64,000 nucleotides of DNA from Bryum argenteum (GCA_037043015.1 CM073323.1:10971758-11035757), one strand, 5' to 3'. Counted from the first letter of the stretch, positions 21,695 to 33,131 are shown. Made by a program: numbers and translations. Notes: generated by a model not told the origin, from the letters alone.

Positions 21695-24634
21695 TTACAG
21701 CGCCTCGGCAGTCGCGGAGGTGCTGTCTTCCTGCGCCTTCGGCCCGGGTTGGGAGGTGATCTCTTCTTCTTCTCCCCCCTCGCCACGTACCGGGAAGGAT
21801 TCCCCACCCTCCATGATCTCAGTATCTCCGGAAGAGGTGGGGGCCGAGGTATCCGGAATCACCTCTCCGGTCTCCGGGACCTCCACAAGCTCCTCGGGAA
21901 CGAGGAGGGTAGTCTTCGAGGTGTGGTTTAACCCCGGGGATGCCTCAAGAGTAGGGGATCCGGACAGGGGAACTGCCTCCGGTCCTTGGAGGGTTGGAGA
22001 TGCCTCCGGCCCCTGCCCGGGTGGGCGGAGATCGGTCCTTCCTTCTTCCGCTGGTTGGATCGTGGCCTCCGGGACGGGAGCAGGGCTCTTATCCCTGGGG
22101 TCCACAATCTGCTCCGATGGGGCGGGGGAGTAAGCCCTCACCCCACTGCCTACCTCCTCTACTCGGGTAGCCTTCTCCTCAGGGGGTACTTCTCCCCTGG
22201 CCGGCTCCGTCCTTCCTTGGCCTTCTTCATGGAGGGGTGCCGGGGTGTCCATATCGGTTTGGACTTTCTCCGGGCTGAGGGTGGTTGGAGGAACTGGCTC
22301 CTCCATTGCCACGGGGTCGGCGGACTCCTCTTCCTCTGCCCTGGCAGCCTCAGTGGTCCCGGGTATGGCCCGGGTAGGAGGGTTCTCAACTACCTCCGGT
22401 GGGGGTGCTTCTCCCGGAAAGGCCTTAGCCATCTCCCCGATGAGGGTTCTCATCTCCTGGAGGGCTCCTTCCATCTTTTCCGCGGCTTTCTTCATGTATG
22501 CCTCCATCCGGGTTGGGAGGTCCGATCCCGATGCCTGGAATTGGGCGTCGAGCAGCTGAGCCTTCAGTTGGGCCTCTCCAGGTGCGTACAGAAATCTCTT
22601 GAGCCCGAAAAGGTGCTGCCGAGCGTACCCCTGCTGCTTGGACAGTTCCTCCTCCAACTGCTGGATTTCCCGGGCTTGCCGTAGGATGATGAGGGACCCC
22701 TCGCTGATGCTTGCCCGGGCTGCCGCATTCTCTTGGACCAACTCACGCACCATGTCGGGGTACCTCCCCACCTGGCCAGTCTGGAGTGCTACGGATATCC
22801 CGCGCAGGGCCTTATGCATCTGCAGATGCTCCTGCGTGCATACGTGCAGGGCATGGGCGATCGGTTGCAGGAGGTGTTCCTCCGTTATCCGGAATGGGGG
22901 CACCGGGAGGCGTGGGTCAATCTCCGGCCTCCGCGGAGTGAAGTCATCCCACCCGGGTAACCGGGTGGTGTTGGCCGGTGCCGTCTCTCCTTGTGCCCGG
23001 GTAGCGGGGACAAGAGAGTGTTGTCCGGTCGCCCCCTCCTCCTCCGAGTCTGAGGACTCCTCCATTACCCTTTTTCCCTTCCTCCGGACGTCTCCTTCCC
23101 CGGACGAAGTGGGTCGCTGGACGGCCGGGATTGCCCTGACCACCGGTTCGAGGGGTTCGGCCCGGACAGCAGGGGAAGCAGCAGGGGTCGGGGTAGTGTC
23201 CTCCCTGGGCCTGGTGAGCTTCCTCCGAATCCGGGGTCGAGGACTCTCGGAGGGGAGGTCCGCCCTCCTCTTCTTGGCATACTTTGGGTCCCCCCACTCG
23301 ATTCCCTCCGCAGCTGTCGGTGGCACGGAGTCTCCTATCGGACTGTCTGCCAGGAGAAGAGCTTCGGCAGGGATGCTTTCAGCATGCACTTCCCGGGTCG
23401 GAGTCTGCGCTTCCGGGGTAGGATCTCCTCGTGGGGAAGCTCTTTCCGCTTCGGCCTCTCCTGGCTGAGCTGCAGTCTCCACCTCCTGTCTTCCTGGTGG
23501 GGAGGAAGGCTCCGCCTCCACAAACCTTAGGACCCGTCCGGATTTCCTCCTGTGTAGGACCGGGAGCTCCTCCCCGTCACTGTCGTTCCCCTGCACTGGC
23601 CTAAGAGGCGGTGGGGAAGCAATGACAGATGCAGGAGGGGTCGCCATAGCTGCCGGGGAGCCCTCCTCCAATCCGGGCAGGGTCGGGCCTTGGTGGCTCG
23701 ATCCGGTTGCAGCCACACTCCGGGTTGCCATCCGGTGTGTGGTGGCTGGCCGGGGTGGTGTGACTCCCTCCGGGAGGGGTTGCGGAGCTGCCTCCCCTTG
23801 CCGGAGGATGGCTGCTCCTCCTGCACCGGGTCCTGGCGCTCCATCATCTCCTGGCCGGGGTGCTACCGCTCCTGTCCTCCGCGGTCTCTGCTCTCCTGGG
23901 CCCGGTGGTCCTGGTGGTGCAAGAGGTGGAGGTGGTGGGAGTGCCCTTGCTCCGGGGGCAGGCATCCTGGGGAGTAGCTTGGCCGCAGCAGGGACTCCTA
24001 CCTCGGGAATCTGCTCCCCGGGAAACATGTCCCATCTGCCCTCCATGAGCATCCTGAAGAGGGTGATCTCACCCGGGTTGAGGCACTCGTAATGCGCATA
24101 CAGGTGGTACACGTATGGTGCCAGGGGACAGCCCTTCGCACTGGCGGTCTTCTTTGAGGCCCGGACGATCACCTCCTCCAGGATGTGCCTCCATCCTACG
24201 CGCTTCCGGCCCAGGTAGGATTCCACGATCGCCTTCAGGAGCGGGTTTGAAACAAACTGTGGCTTCTCCGGGTTGAGGATCGGGGCCAGGAACCTCAGCA
24301 GCCGTCGCTCCCGGGCATTCACACAATCCTCCACTCGGTAGCCGTCGTGCTCGTGCGCGGGGTTGTGGAACATCCCACCAAGGGAGGGATCATTCCTCAC
24401 CTGAATGTATCCGGTGGAGGAGTCCGGAAAGCTGTACGTCGCCCTCCAGCACGCCTCCTGCCAAAAATGCGGCTTGGCCCGGACAGGGTTGTCGGCGAAA
24501 GTCGGTGGATCCTGCCCGGACACGGCCTCCTCGATGATCCCTGCGTCCTCCACATTCCAGGGCATCCAGTACAATCCCACGCACCCCATCCGCGTCAGGT
24601 CCTGCACCAACTGCGCCCGGGCATCCACGGCCAT
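21695..24634 (-). CDS. Transposon-type protein of 979 residues (N-terminal conserved domain, proline-rich middle, coiled coil)
   Basis: Single uninterrupted ORF. ATG 24634 is the first after an in-frame TAG; stop TAA. Residues about 1-210 look folded and contain GYRVEDCVNARERRLLRFL, ESYLGRKRVGWRHILEEVI and CPLAPYVYHLYAHYECL. This pattern of W-x-x-[IL] then CPLAPY...LY is typical of plant transposon-associated 'putative plant transposon protein' / gag-like ORFs. Residues about 215-560 are Pro/Ala/Glu-rich and probably disordered, with basic patches such as AKKRR. About 620-745 predicts a coiled coil (QQLEEELSKQQGYARQHL), followed by an acidic tail. No nuclease, RT, integrase or zinc knuckle is seen. 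It may encode a structural or DNA-binding TE protein. The family call is from recollection and should be treated as tentative. Confidence 0.5.
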   Translation of the reverse strand: MAVDARAQLVQDLTRMGCVGLYWMPWNVEDAGIIEEAVSGQDPPTFADNPVRAKPHFWQEACWRATYSFPDSSTGYIQVRNDPSLGGMFHNPAHEHDGYRVEDCVNARERRLLRFLAPILNPEKPQFVSNPLLKAIVESYLGRKRVGWRHILEEVIVRASKKTASAKGCPLAPYVYHLYAHYECLNPGEITLFRMLMEGRWDMFPGEQIPEVGVPAAAKLLPRMPAPGARALPPPPPLAPPGPPGPGEQRPRRTGAVAPRPGDDGAPGPGAGGAAILRQGEAAPQPLPEGVTPPRPATTHRMATRSVAATGSSHQGPTLPGLEEGSPAAMATPPASVIASPPPLRPVQGNDSDGEELPVLHRRKSGRVLRFVEAEPSSPPGRQEVETAAQPGEAEAERASPRGDPTPEAQTPTREVHAESIPAEALLLADSPIGDSVPPTAAEGIEWGDPKYAKKRRADLPSESPRPRIRRKLTRPREDTTPTPAASPAVRAEPLEPVVRAIPAVQRPTSSGEGDVRRKGKRVMEESSDSEEEGATGQHSLVPATRAQGETAPANTTRLPGWDDFTPRRPEIDPRLPVPPFRITEEHLLQPIAHALHVCTQEHLQMHKALRGISVALQTGQVGRYPDMVRELVQENAAARASISEGSLIILRQAREIQQLEEELSKQQGYARQHLFGLKRFLYAPGEAQLKAQLLDAQFQASGSDLPTRMEAYMKKAAEKMEGALQEMRTLIGEMAKAFPGEAPPPEVVENPPTRAIPGTTEAARAEEEESADPVAMEEPVPPTTLSPEKVQTDMDTPAPLHEEGQGRTEPARGEVPPEEKATRVEEVGSGVRAYSPAPSEQIVDPRDKSPAPVPEATIQPAEEGRTDLRPPGQGPEASPTLQGPEAVPLSGSPTLEASPGLNHTSKTTLLVPEELVEVPETGEVIPDTSAPTSSGDTEIMEGGESFPVRGEGGEEEEITSQPGPKAQEDSTSATAEAL

Positions 24635-24989
24635 TGGGATGCCAGCCTAGATAATCTTACTCCGGATTCGTGAAGCCCGCTCTCCGGCCATGTCTCCATA
24701 CTCCTCATCTCCGGGCTATGGTGTGCAGGGCGGCCGCGTCGAACAGGATCGTGCGAGGATTGGGGAGCGACAGAGTCGGCAATGGCGCACGCAAATCGAG
24801 GAGGGGAAAAACAAAAAGGAGGGTAACGGCCCCTCCCACGCCGCTAAAGACAAAAGAGAGTGGGGGAGGTGGCGGTACTTTTGGCGGCGCCATATTAATC
24901 ACGGGCTTGTCAGCCCGGGACTGTCGGCGCCGCCGCCGGTGGTTTCTCCGCCCGACCCGTCCTTCTACCCGGCGCCCTCCCCGGCCATC

Positions 24990-25070
24990 GATAATCGGCC
25001 GGGCTATAACCGGCCGGGCTATAGCCGGACGGGCCATAGCCGGTTCGGGCCATATCCGGACTAACTATGC
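24990..25070. repeat. Tandem 15-16 bp GC-rich imperfect palindromes
   Basis: Four or more units of the form CCGG(C/A)CGGGC(T/C)ATA lie about 370-430 bp upstream of the ORF start. Each unit contains CCGGCCGG-like dyads, so the array can fold or serve as a repeated binding site. A role as subterminal or promoter repeats of the element is inference. Confidence 0.55.
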
Positions 25071-25400
25071 CCGGTCGGCACATGCCCGATCGGTGCATGC
25101 TCCGTTCAGTGCGTACCTTCCCGGGTTGAGGTCAACCCGCGAATGGTCAGCTAAACCCTACCCGGGTACTTCAGCGGCCGGACTAAGTATGGCGAGACCG
25201 GGCCCTGGTTTAAAAGCGGATACTAAAAGGCAGAAGAAAGTTTAAAAGTCCCACTACCCTATCCTGCCCACTACGCTTAAGGATGCTCCCGGGTAGGCAG
25301 GTTCATGGTTAAGTTAACCCTATCCGGTCATTACCCGTTTAGGCGGGAATGAGGGCTTTATTTCCTCTAATTAGCTATTTCTAAGTACTATCCGGACCAA

Positions 25401-25876
25401 ATCGGGGCAAAAACGAAAAAATGAGGTTTGACAGTAGAATACACAAAAATCCAACAAAAATTTCTAATTTTTGACTAAATTACATAATGTCAAATATTTT
25501 GTACTTTGACCAATATAAATAGTAAGGAAAGAATGAGTTATTGGGAGATAATGATGCAACATGTTCAACATAAAAAGGTGCTCTCTCTAACCATATAGTT
25601 TTTGTAGTACTTTGCAATTTAATTTTACCAAAACTTTAGTACTTTGTGTGTTTTGTTACAGACCGTAACGTACTTCTCTGAAAAACAAAAGATGCAAATA
25701 GAATAATGTTCCACATTTTTTTGAAAGAAATGGTTAAGTGATTTGTACAATTCATCACTTCTTTTACTATATTGTACAAAAACCTTAGTACTTTAGAATG
25801 TAGAGGGGTCTAAATGCGGCCTTTGAACATGCAAATTCACAGTATTTTGAAGGCGTAACGTACTTCTTGTTCCACC
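25401..25876. other. AT-rich intergenic DNA downstream of the kinase
   Basis: No gene seen; probably holds the 3' UTR of the kinase gene. Sequences of the form AGTACTTTG recur (about 25499, 25610, 25640). Confidence 0.35.
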
Positions 25877-28118
25877 CTAGCATGCTTCCACCCAGAAACG
25901 TAGCGTTCTGATGATATCGTATGCCATGGATGCTGTAGGCCTACGCACGGGATTTCCTTCCCAACAATCAAGTATAAGTTCTCTCAAAGTCGAATCAAGG
26001 GTACACGGTAATTGTGGTCGTCCTCCTTCAAGAACTATGCTATAATCATATACAGGATGCCCATCAAAAGGAATGCGTCCTGTTACGACTTCATAGCACA
26101 ACATCCCGAAACTATAAATGCCACTCTCTTTTGTAAACACCACTTCTTGGCTAGGCACTCTCCTTGCCACTTGTTCAAGGATCTCAGGTGCTCTCCAAAA
26201 TCCGGTACCCATTGCACCCAATGCACACTCAAAGTCCATGAGATAACTCCGATTAAAGTATGTGTGAGTTTCTTCATCTAAAAGCACATTTGATGCTTTT
26301 ATGTCTCTATGTACAACTCCATGCTCATGTAGTATCCTCATGCCCCATGCAATGGATTCTAAAGTCTGTAAAACATGTCTGATGTCACCAAAAGGTGGCC
26401 CATGGCTATTTGAGCGCACCGACTTCAATATGCATTTGTCAATAAGAGCTCGCAAATCACACGCCCTTCTCGCCATCACAAAAGCAAATTTGTTCTTGTG
26501 AATTCCCTTCCTTATAAATGCTCCTCCATATACTGTTCTGAAAGGATCCCACCTGTAAGAATATTTGTCACTCATTCCACATAAATCTTCAAGAGGCCAT
26601 TGTTGCTTGAGGTCTCTCAAAGGCATGTTCATCTTGAATACCTTCGCCACAAGCTTGTCATCTTTGAACTCTCCATACCTCATTCTAGCTTCAAAGATCT
26701 CTGCTTGGCCACCCTCGCCTATCTTCTCTTTCACAATCAAATCCTCAAACTTTGAAAAGAACCCACCCCATCTTGCATCCTTCATCAATACCTCATCAAA
26801 GTACTTGCGATTCTCCTCTCCAACCCTCACCATCTCATCATCATTCTTGTCATCTACTTGAGTCCAATGTGCTTGAGCAGTCTCCAATTCACTTCTCTCG
26901 CCTTCAATCAAGTCGTGAATGCGTGGAGAGTAAAACACGCATGATGATAACGGCAATGCATCCCGCGGACAAGAACAACTCCCAAGACGAGGACATGTCC
27001 AATCCTTATCACTCCTTTGGCAATGCTTGCAGCCACAGCCACTGATTCTACAAAAATAGAGAGGATTAGTTATGGACTAATACAACCAGCCGAACCAGGG
27101 TAAATTGCATTTTTTTTAAAATAGACCAAAGATGACATTACGACATCCCCTTGCTACCTGGTCATGAAATATTTCCACTTCCGAGGATCAAGAGGAAGCA
27201 AGGCTTTGCTCCTGGTGCCTACGGAGTTGCCCATTGCCTCGCTGCCCGTCTTCCACTTTTGTACTTCACAAGTGGAATGAGGATCACCACGGCCACTTCG
27301 ATCACTGATCAGGCTATCCGATCTGAGCCGGTCCTAGAGATGAGTGATGTGCGACTTCCTGCTCCTGTCGATTATTGCGTTCCAGTGATTCTCAACGTCT
27401 GTGCCCGTGAGTAGTCTTATGAGACCGGCCCCATCAAAACCTCGGTGCGATCAAGCTATGACCAAGTTCTGCCATTCATTGTAGTCCATGTTCATCAAGA
27501 TCGCATAGCAGATCTCAGAAGAAAAGAGTGGAATCTGTGACGAGACACCACAAGAAGCTCTACCCAACAAAAGAGAGCAATTTGATTCCAACACAGCGCT
27601 TGCATCTATGCAAAGAGATCAAGCCACCAACTGTACAAGGCAACCAAGATAACGGCCCAGTGATGACATACCTTGCCAGCAAAGATGATATCGGATCGCT
27701 CAGTAACTCAGTCTAAACCAGAGAATGAGCCACTACACCAAACCCTCTCTGCCGCGATAAACTCGCTCCAACTCGTCCACACGGCCTGAGCGATTACCGA
27801 CGAGAGCAGCGCGCGCGGCAGCAGACGCGCGATCAAGCTATGATCAAGTTCTGCCATCCATTGTAGTCCATGTTCGTTCAAAGAGTGCCAGAAAAGAGTT
27901 CAAAGAGTTCCAAGAGTTCGAAGATCTCAGAGCAGATCTCAGAAGCAAAGAGTGCCAGAAACTATCACGGGACACCACAAGAAGCTCTCAGATCCTCTAT
28001 CCAACACAAGAGAGTAACTTGATTCCTACACAACACTTGCATCGAAGCAACGAGATCAACCTACCAACCGTTCAAGGCAATCGATTGCAGGCCCAGTGAT
28101 CACATACCTTGCCAACAT
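25877..28118 (-). CDS. Serine/threonine (TKL-like) protein kinase with Cys-rich N-terminus
   Basis: The main exon 25877-27047 encodes a complete kinase domain. The ORF has no good ATG at its first Leu; the frame continues upstream through a Cys-rich segment (ISGCGCKHCQRS, CPRLGSCSCPRD) to an acceptor TTTTTGTAG at 27048. A phase-compatible first exon exists at 28108-28118 (ATG TTG GCA AG, donor GTATGT), giving 393 residues. Landmarks, numbered without the 34-residue extension: Gly loop IGEGGQAEIFEA 79-90, VAK Lys105, HRDIKASN 206-213, APE 246-248. The DFG motif is DFE (231-233) and the usual DVYSFG is SGIYSFG, so metal binding may be altered. It resembles bryophyte-type soluble receptor-like/Raf-like kinases; no transmembrane segment or ectodomain is visible. 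Kinase domain certain; first exon and activity inferred. Confidence 0.75.
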
Positions 28119-28240
28119 GGTATCGGATCGCTCAGAAACTCAGTCTTGATCAACCAGAAAGTGAGCTACTCCACAGAACTCTAGGCGGCGATAAACCCGC
28201 TCCAACAAGCCACGAGAGCCGCGTGCTCACCACCAGAGTG
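27449..28240. repeat. Tandem duplication of a 382-bp segment spanning the putative kinase first exon
   Basis: Copy 1 (27449-27830) and copy 2 (27831 to about 28240) both begin GATCAAGCTATGA(C/T)CAAGTTCTGCC. They share long blocks, including the minus-strand donor-like GGCAAG|GTATGT. In copy 2 this donor is preceded by an ATG in the right phase for the kinase; in copy 1 the ATG is absent. Copy 2 also has an inner GTTCAAAGAGTTC repeat. The arrangement suggests duplicated alternative 5' exons or promoters. Confidence 0.65.
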
Positions 28241-28439
28241 ACCAGACTGACGTGCTTGCAGACTAAGAACAGCCCGTCGAAGTTGCAGCGATGTGGAGTG
28301 GATCCGCGTCGAACGAGCTTCTCCCAGAAACCAGCCTAGCCAAGCGGCTTGCTTCGTCAACGTGGTCTAGTCCAGCATCTTCTTACCCTGTCCACCGACC
28401 AACTTGTCTGCAGAAGTCCAACCTAGCACAGTACTGATT

Positions 28440-31420
28440 CAACTTTGTGGATCCATGTATGATTGATTCTTCACATTATTATTTTCACTTGGTATTGAAG
28501 GTATATGATGAATTCTAAAGATAAAGGTAAAAGGTATGGATCCGTTGATTGAATCTTAAGAATAATAGAAGAATATTGTTTGTTTGTCTCTACAAAGTTC
28601 CTAGGTGATAGGTTCGACGTTATTGCATACACAACATGAAGAGTTTTGAAGAGTTGTGATAAGTGGTGTTTGAGTGTTAGTGAGAGTTAGATTAGATCTA
28701 ATTGACATAGTAAGAAGACTAGGGGAGAAGGAACAAGGATCATGAGAACGAGAGCGGAGAACAAGGGGATGGAAGAACAAGGGAACTAGGGGACATGGGA
28801 TGGGAATTTGGGAACCGGAAACGGAAATTGGAGGTTTAAATAACGGAAACTAGGAGGAGAAGAGGGGGAAGTATAAAAAAAGGGATGAATGACAAGGAAT
28901 TAGATACGTGGATAGGGGATGGGAGATCAGGTCTCGAGGGCCTTGTCACTTAGGAAATAATAAAGCTCATTCCATATTTCATAGTATATAACGAAGAGTT
29001 GTCCGTTGTCCCGTTCACTGTAAAATGAATCCATGAGAGACAAAGAGACCTTTATCAAGTTTCCAACATATATCTGTTTTAAATTTTCTGGTTTTGAGAC
29101 TAATATCATATCAAGATACAATTTGAACTTGTCTTACTACATTGTTATTAAGTTTCAAATCTAATCTACATGGAGATTAATCAGATTATATATAGCACTG
29201 TATAAATGTATATGTAAAAGTCCTAGTGTAATAAATGAGATCCAAGTTACTGATTCATGAACATTATTGGTAAAAAGGTGTATTAAATTGAAGGACTACG
29301 TGTACATTTTATATGTTAAATATATTTTAAATATTTATACATACATATATATTTACATACATGTACATACTTGACAATAAGCACTTATAGAACTTTTCTA
29401 AGATGTAAACTGTGATATGCTCATATATGTTTTTTTGGTATACATGTACCATACTATTTGTGACAAGATGTAACATCTCAAGTGTTCATAAGAAGTTCAT
29501 TACCATTCAAATGAGGGATATTATAATTGATTAAGCTCAACGCAGGAAAAAAAGAAATTTCACTCATAGTACTATAGTTCATTTGAACGGCATCATGTGC
29601 TGAGTTTGCAAAAGAAGACAATGTGATGATTTAAATTGGAATTTGCGTACTTTGAAGGGTTAAATGAGATATGATTAGACATGATAATCTAAAATTAAAT
29701 CGGTTGAATATTTCAAATACAAACATACACATTTAGAAAAATATACATAAATTAATCATTGGACAACATCATTTCCTCTACAACATCGTTTTATCATACA
29801 CATTGAGAAGACAAAAACTCAACATAATTATATGGCAATTGATATGAGATCTTTTCCCGAAGATAGCTTTTATCAATTATATCAAACGTTGTACTAGATT
29901 TTGTTTATAATTAATAAGCTCTATGTCAAATGATGACGACGATGGTCAAAGTAGTAATCCTTTAACCATGGGTACTGTAGATGCACCAGAGTTATTTGCT
30001 TATGCTCTTTTTGGACTCATATTTTTTTTACTCTTATCACGTTTTATGAACTTACACTAGTTTTATATGAACTTTGTACAGCTGTATAGTTCTTGAATAG
30101 GATAGAGCATTAAGACATTGAGCCTTTTTATCAAGATTATTTACAGCAAATTGCATTAGCATAATTTCCATAATTTTTTTCATATATATCCCTAAGATTT
30201 GATAAAGTTGATGGAGTTTTGTACAATATACAAAGATTGGAAGGAGTGTTTCATATGTGCATATTGGGCACTTTCAATATAGAAAATGTTGACAATTAGC
30301 TACATTAGAAATACCATTTTGATAAAGATAGAAAAGTTAGCTTAGTAATAAATAAAAAGCCAACATAGATTCAAAAATATGATGATAAGAAGATGTTAAA
30401 TTGAGTTTAAGAATCTTTGGCCTCTTCATATTTGATAAAGATTCATGTTTACAACATAAAAATTACAATCTATTCTAGGAATTGGCAATTATGAAGAATG
30501 CTTGCTAAATTTTCATCCCTAAGAATTTTAGAGTGTAAAAGTGTTTTCAATACAACCAAATTATATCCTCAAGCTTGAATACTAGGTAATAAACCCATTG
30601 TATGTAATCTTTGATCTTTTTACAGGATATCACTTAATAAATTATTTATGCAACGAGAACTTCAAGTATATTGAAGCATAAATCTTGAAGAGAAGATCAA
30701 GTGGTTGTCTCATTTATAAGATATTATGTTGGATAGAACTTATTCATAATTCTTATTTTATTCGAGATACATTGACTATGTTTCTATATTTGACTTTGTG
30801 CATGATATATCAAGTCAAGTGAAATTTTGAAATGATATATAAGCTTTGGTGCAAGATATATTTCTTGGAAATGTTGTGAATATGTTTATAATTTTCATGT
30901 TTTATACGCAATTTTGAAAATGAAAAACTTGTGTCGCTTATAGTGTAAAAATTGAAAAGTATAGACTATAGTATAGTATTTGTCAAGTAAAACTAGCATA
31001 ATATCAAACATTTAACCTATTTTCTTAAACATTTGGTAAGATTTATATACAATTCGAGTAAGGTTGTTTTTTAAAAATAAATCACTACAAGATATCAATT
31101 TATAATATCACCCATCGCCTCAAAAGTAAAAATTACTCTTCTTATTATGCGGACCTCAAGATATTAGAAACCTCAATTTTTTCTTTGTACTCAAGCTATT
31201 CTCTTATTACAAGGAGAAATTTCATAATTATTGCTAATAATTATAAATCAATGCTTTTCATACATTTATGTTTTTTTGAGCTTCATGCTCAGAAAAATTT
31301 GGTGTTCATACATTGTTCATAGTAATGATAGCAATTCTTGTTATTTGATTTATAGCATTGTTAGTTAAAATTTATACTATAGTTAATTTTCAAGAATAAA
31401 AATCTGAAAATAGTTATATC
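28440..31420. other. AT-rich intergenic DNA, no gene seen
   Basis: 28720-28880 is strongly purine-biased on plus (runs such as GGGAACAAGG and GGAGAAGAGGGGG). The remaining 2.5 kb is AT-rich with no open frame of note, element end or RNA gene that I can support. Confidence 0.4.
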
Positions 31421-31423
31421 ATA

Positions 31424-31525
31424 CTCCCTCCGTCCCATTTTTATTGTCCAATAGACTCTCTCAAATTCACCTCCCAAGGTAGATATGAGAGAACCTGCTG
31501 TACAATAATAATAGGTCAGAGGGAG
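31424..31525. mobile_element. Stowaway-like MITE (Tc1/mariner class), 102 bp
   Basis: The termini are CTCCCTCCGTCCCATTTT and, in reverse, CTCCCTCTGACCTATTAT; about 21 of the first 26 positions match. TA flanks both sides (31422-31423 and 31526-31527), the target duplication of Tc1/mariner elements. CTCCCTCCGT is the hallmark Stowaway end. Interior has no ORF. Confidence 0.8.
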
Positions 31526-31569
31526 TAATATTTACAATGAGTATACATTAGTTGATATGAGTGGTTAAT

Positions 31570-31910
31570 GCCTAAAAATCCTTGATTTTTAAGAGACCTT
31601 GAAACCTCAAAATTGCACTTTTCTACCTCCATGCACTTCCAGGGGTATGTACCAGTTTATTTATTTTTACCTATTTCGAGTTTTTAACCGTGAGATCTTG
31701 TACCAAATCCCTCTATTGGTTACTTTCTAGATTGACCCTTAAATATTTTCCATTTGTAAGAACGCAACATCCAAAGTTGGTGCAAAAGTTTTTTGGGAGA
31801 CATTGTCTTTATAGTGCAAAAGGAGACTTAATAATTCTAATTCCAAAAATCTGGTCCAATTTATTTTCCATGTAGATAATCAAGCTGGGTATGCTCATGC
31901 AACTCAACTG
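31570..31910 (+). repeat. Dispersed repeat, copy 1 (partner at 62.4 kb)
   Basis: This shares with 62425-62765 an ordered series of blocks: CTTGAAACCTCA; CCGTGAGATCTTGTACC versus CTGTAAGATATTGTACC; GCAAAAG-TTTTTGGG versus GCAAAAGATTTGTTGGG; GACATTGTCT; and ATGTAGATAA versus ATGAAGATAA. Diverged but collinear; class unknown. Confidence 0.55.
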
Positions 31911-33131
31911 CTTAAATTATTTACAACTCAATTAAGTTCCAATTTTAGATCATCAAATATTTTCTAATTATAACATACTTTTTTAGCTTTAACTCCTACT
32001 TTAATAACCTTTGGAGCCAAAATTTGATTTCACAAATTTGGATCATACAAAAACCCTTCGATTTCTTGAATTAACGTAGGACTAAGGGGAAGTACTTTGC
32101 TCCCACCTATCATTTATCGCCCCATCCATCGCTCCCGGGTTCCCTCTTGCATAGCACTTTTATCGCACACAACTGGATTCCGAACTGGATTCCGCTCCCG
32201 GACCCGAACCCCAATGTACAAAACAATGATTGGGAAAAACCGATGGCTAGTGTATTATCAACCGATGGATTTAGCTCACTGGCCGATCCATTTATGAAAC
32301 CACCGGCTAAAAACCGATGAAAATTACAAATAAATTTCTATTCTTAGTATAAAATAAGAAAATTGCGGGAAGAAATCTGTGAAGAACCGATTAGGTGTGG
32401 GAAATGCTGGTTATTAGCCAGTAAAAGTCAAAAAATTCCCCGAACTGTGGTACAAAAGGAGCTTAATTTGAAGGTTGTTATTCTTAAGGGGAGTTCTCAA
32501 TTTCAAAACGGTAGAAGCATCTTCCGCACATCGATATCGCTAGCGGGCTGAAGAGACTTCATGTTTCTTGCTGATTTGTTGTGGCTAGCTGATTGATCTT
32601 GCTTCATGTTTTTTTGCTAGTCTGATGGGGTTTGTGTAGAAATCCATCGTAGAGCCTCGTCGATTATACTGCTTTCTCAATTGCACAGGCTGGTCCACCA
32701 CGAAGTACCGAGAGTTTCTCTTTGATCGCTGTTCTATTTGAATTGTGTTTCCCTGAACTTGTTCGCAGATGCACTGGTAGAGGTTGGGTTCGTTAGTAGG
32801 TGTACATTAGTTATGCGTGTATTGCTTCATCTGATATTTCATTCATCCAAAGCGATTGAAGTTGATCACCGGTTTCCACTTCGTGAAGAACACCCACATA
32901 TTTCAAGCGTATACTGTAAACCTGTAACCAACCAGGAACTGTTTTCTTATAAGTAACCTACGGCTACTTTTGAGTAGAACAAAATACACAACCCAACTGC
33001 TGCTCAGCTGAGAAAAAGAATATGGGTGACATGAAAGAAGCCTAGAAAATAATCACCTCACAACACCAGTCAAATCACTACTTAGATACCTTACATGCAA
33101 CTCGGTTGATCAGTCTAATAGAGAAACAGAT
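31911..33131. other. Intergenic between dispersed repeat and MED13 3' end
   Basis: GGATTCCG is repeated near 32174-32195. Small open frames here show no recognisable domain. The final part probably holds the MED13 3' UTR on minus. Confidence 0.35.

Larger units (their letters stand above)
20640..25400 (-). mobile_element. GC-rich block, probable large transposon of uncertain class
   Basis: A sharp rise in GC with many CCCGG/CCGGAC motifs surrounds the long minus-strand ORF, between AT-rich DNA on both sides. A single very long low-complexity ORF plus distinct base composition suggests an inserted element or captured segment. I found no LTRs, terminal inverted repeats or pol domains by eye, and limits are set only by composition; the left edge could be as far as 18.7 kb. 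Confidence 0.4.

Noticed and set aside
22599-23468. Long plus-strand frames opposite the 979-codon ORF
   Set aside because: They are shadow frames caused by the high GC of the minus-strand ORF and show no domain.
18700-25400. LTR retrotransposon with the 979-codon ORF as gag
   Set aside because: I could not find paired LTRs, a primer-binding site or pol domains by eye, so the class is left open.
32097-32956. Small plus-strand frames before MED13
   Set aside because: No recognisable domain, no splice connection, and the region includes a short duplicated GGATTCCG word; not supported as a gene.
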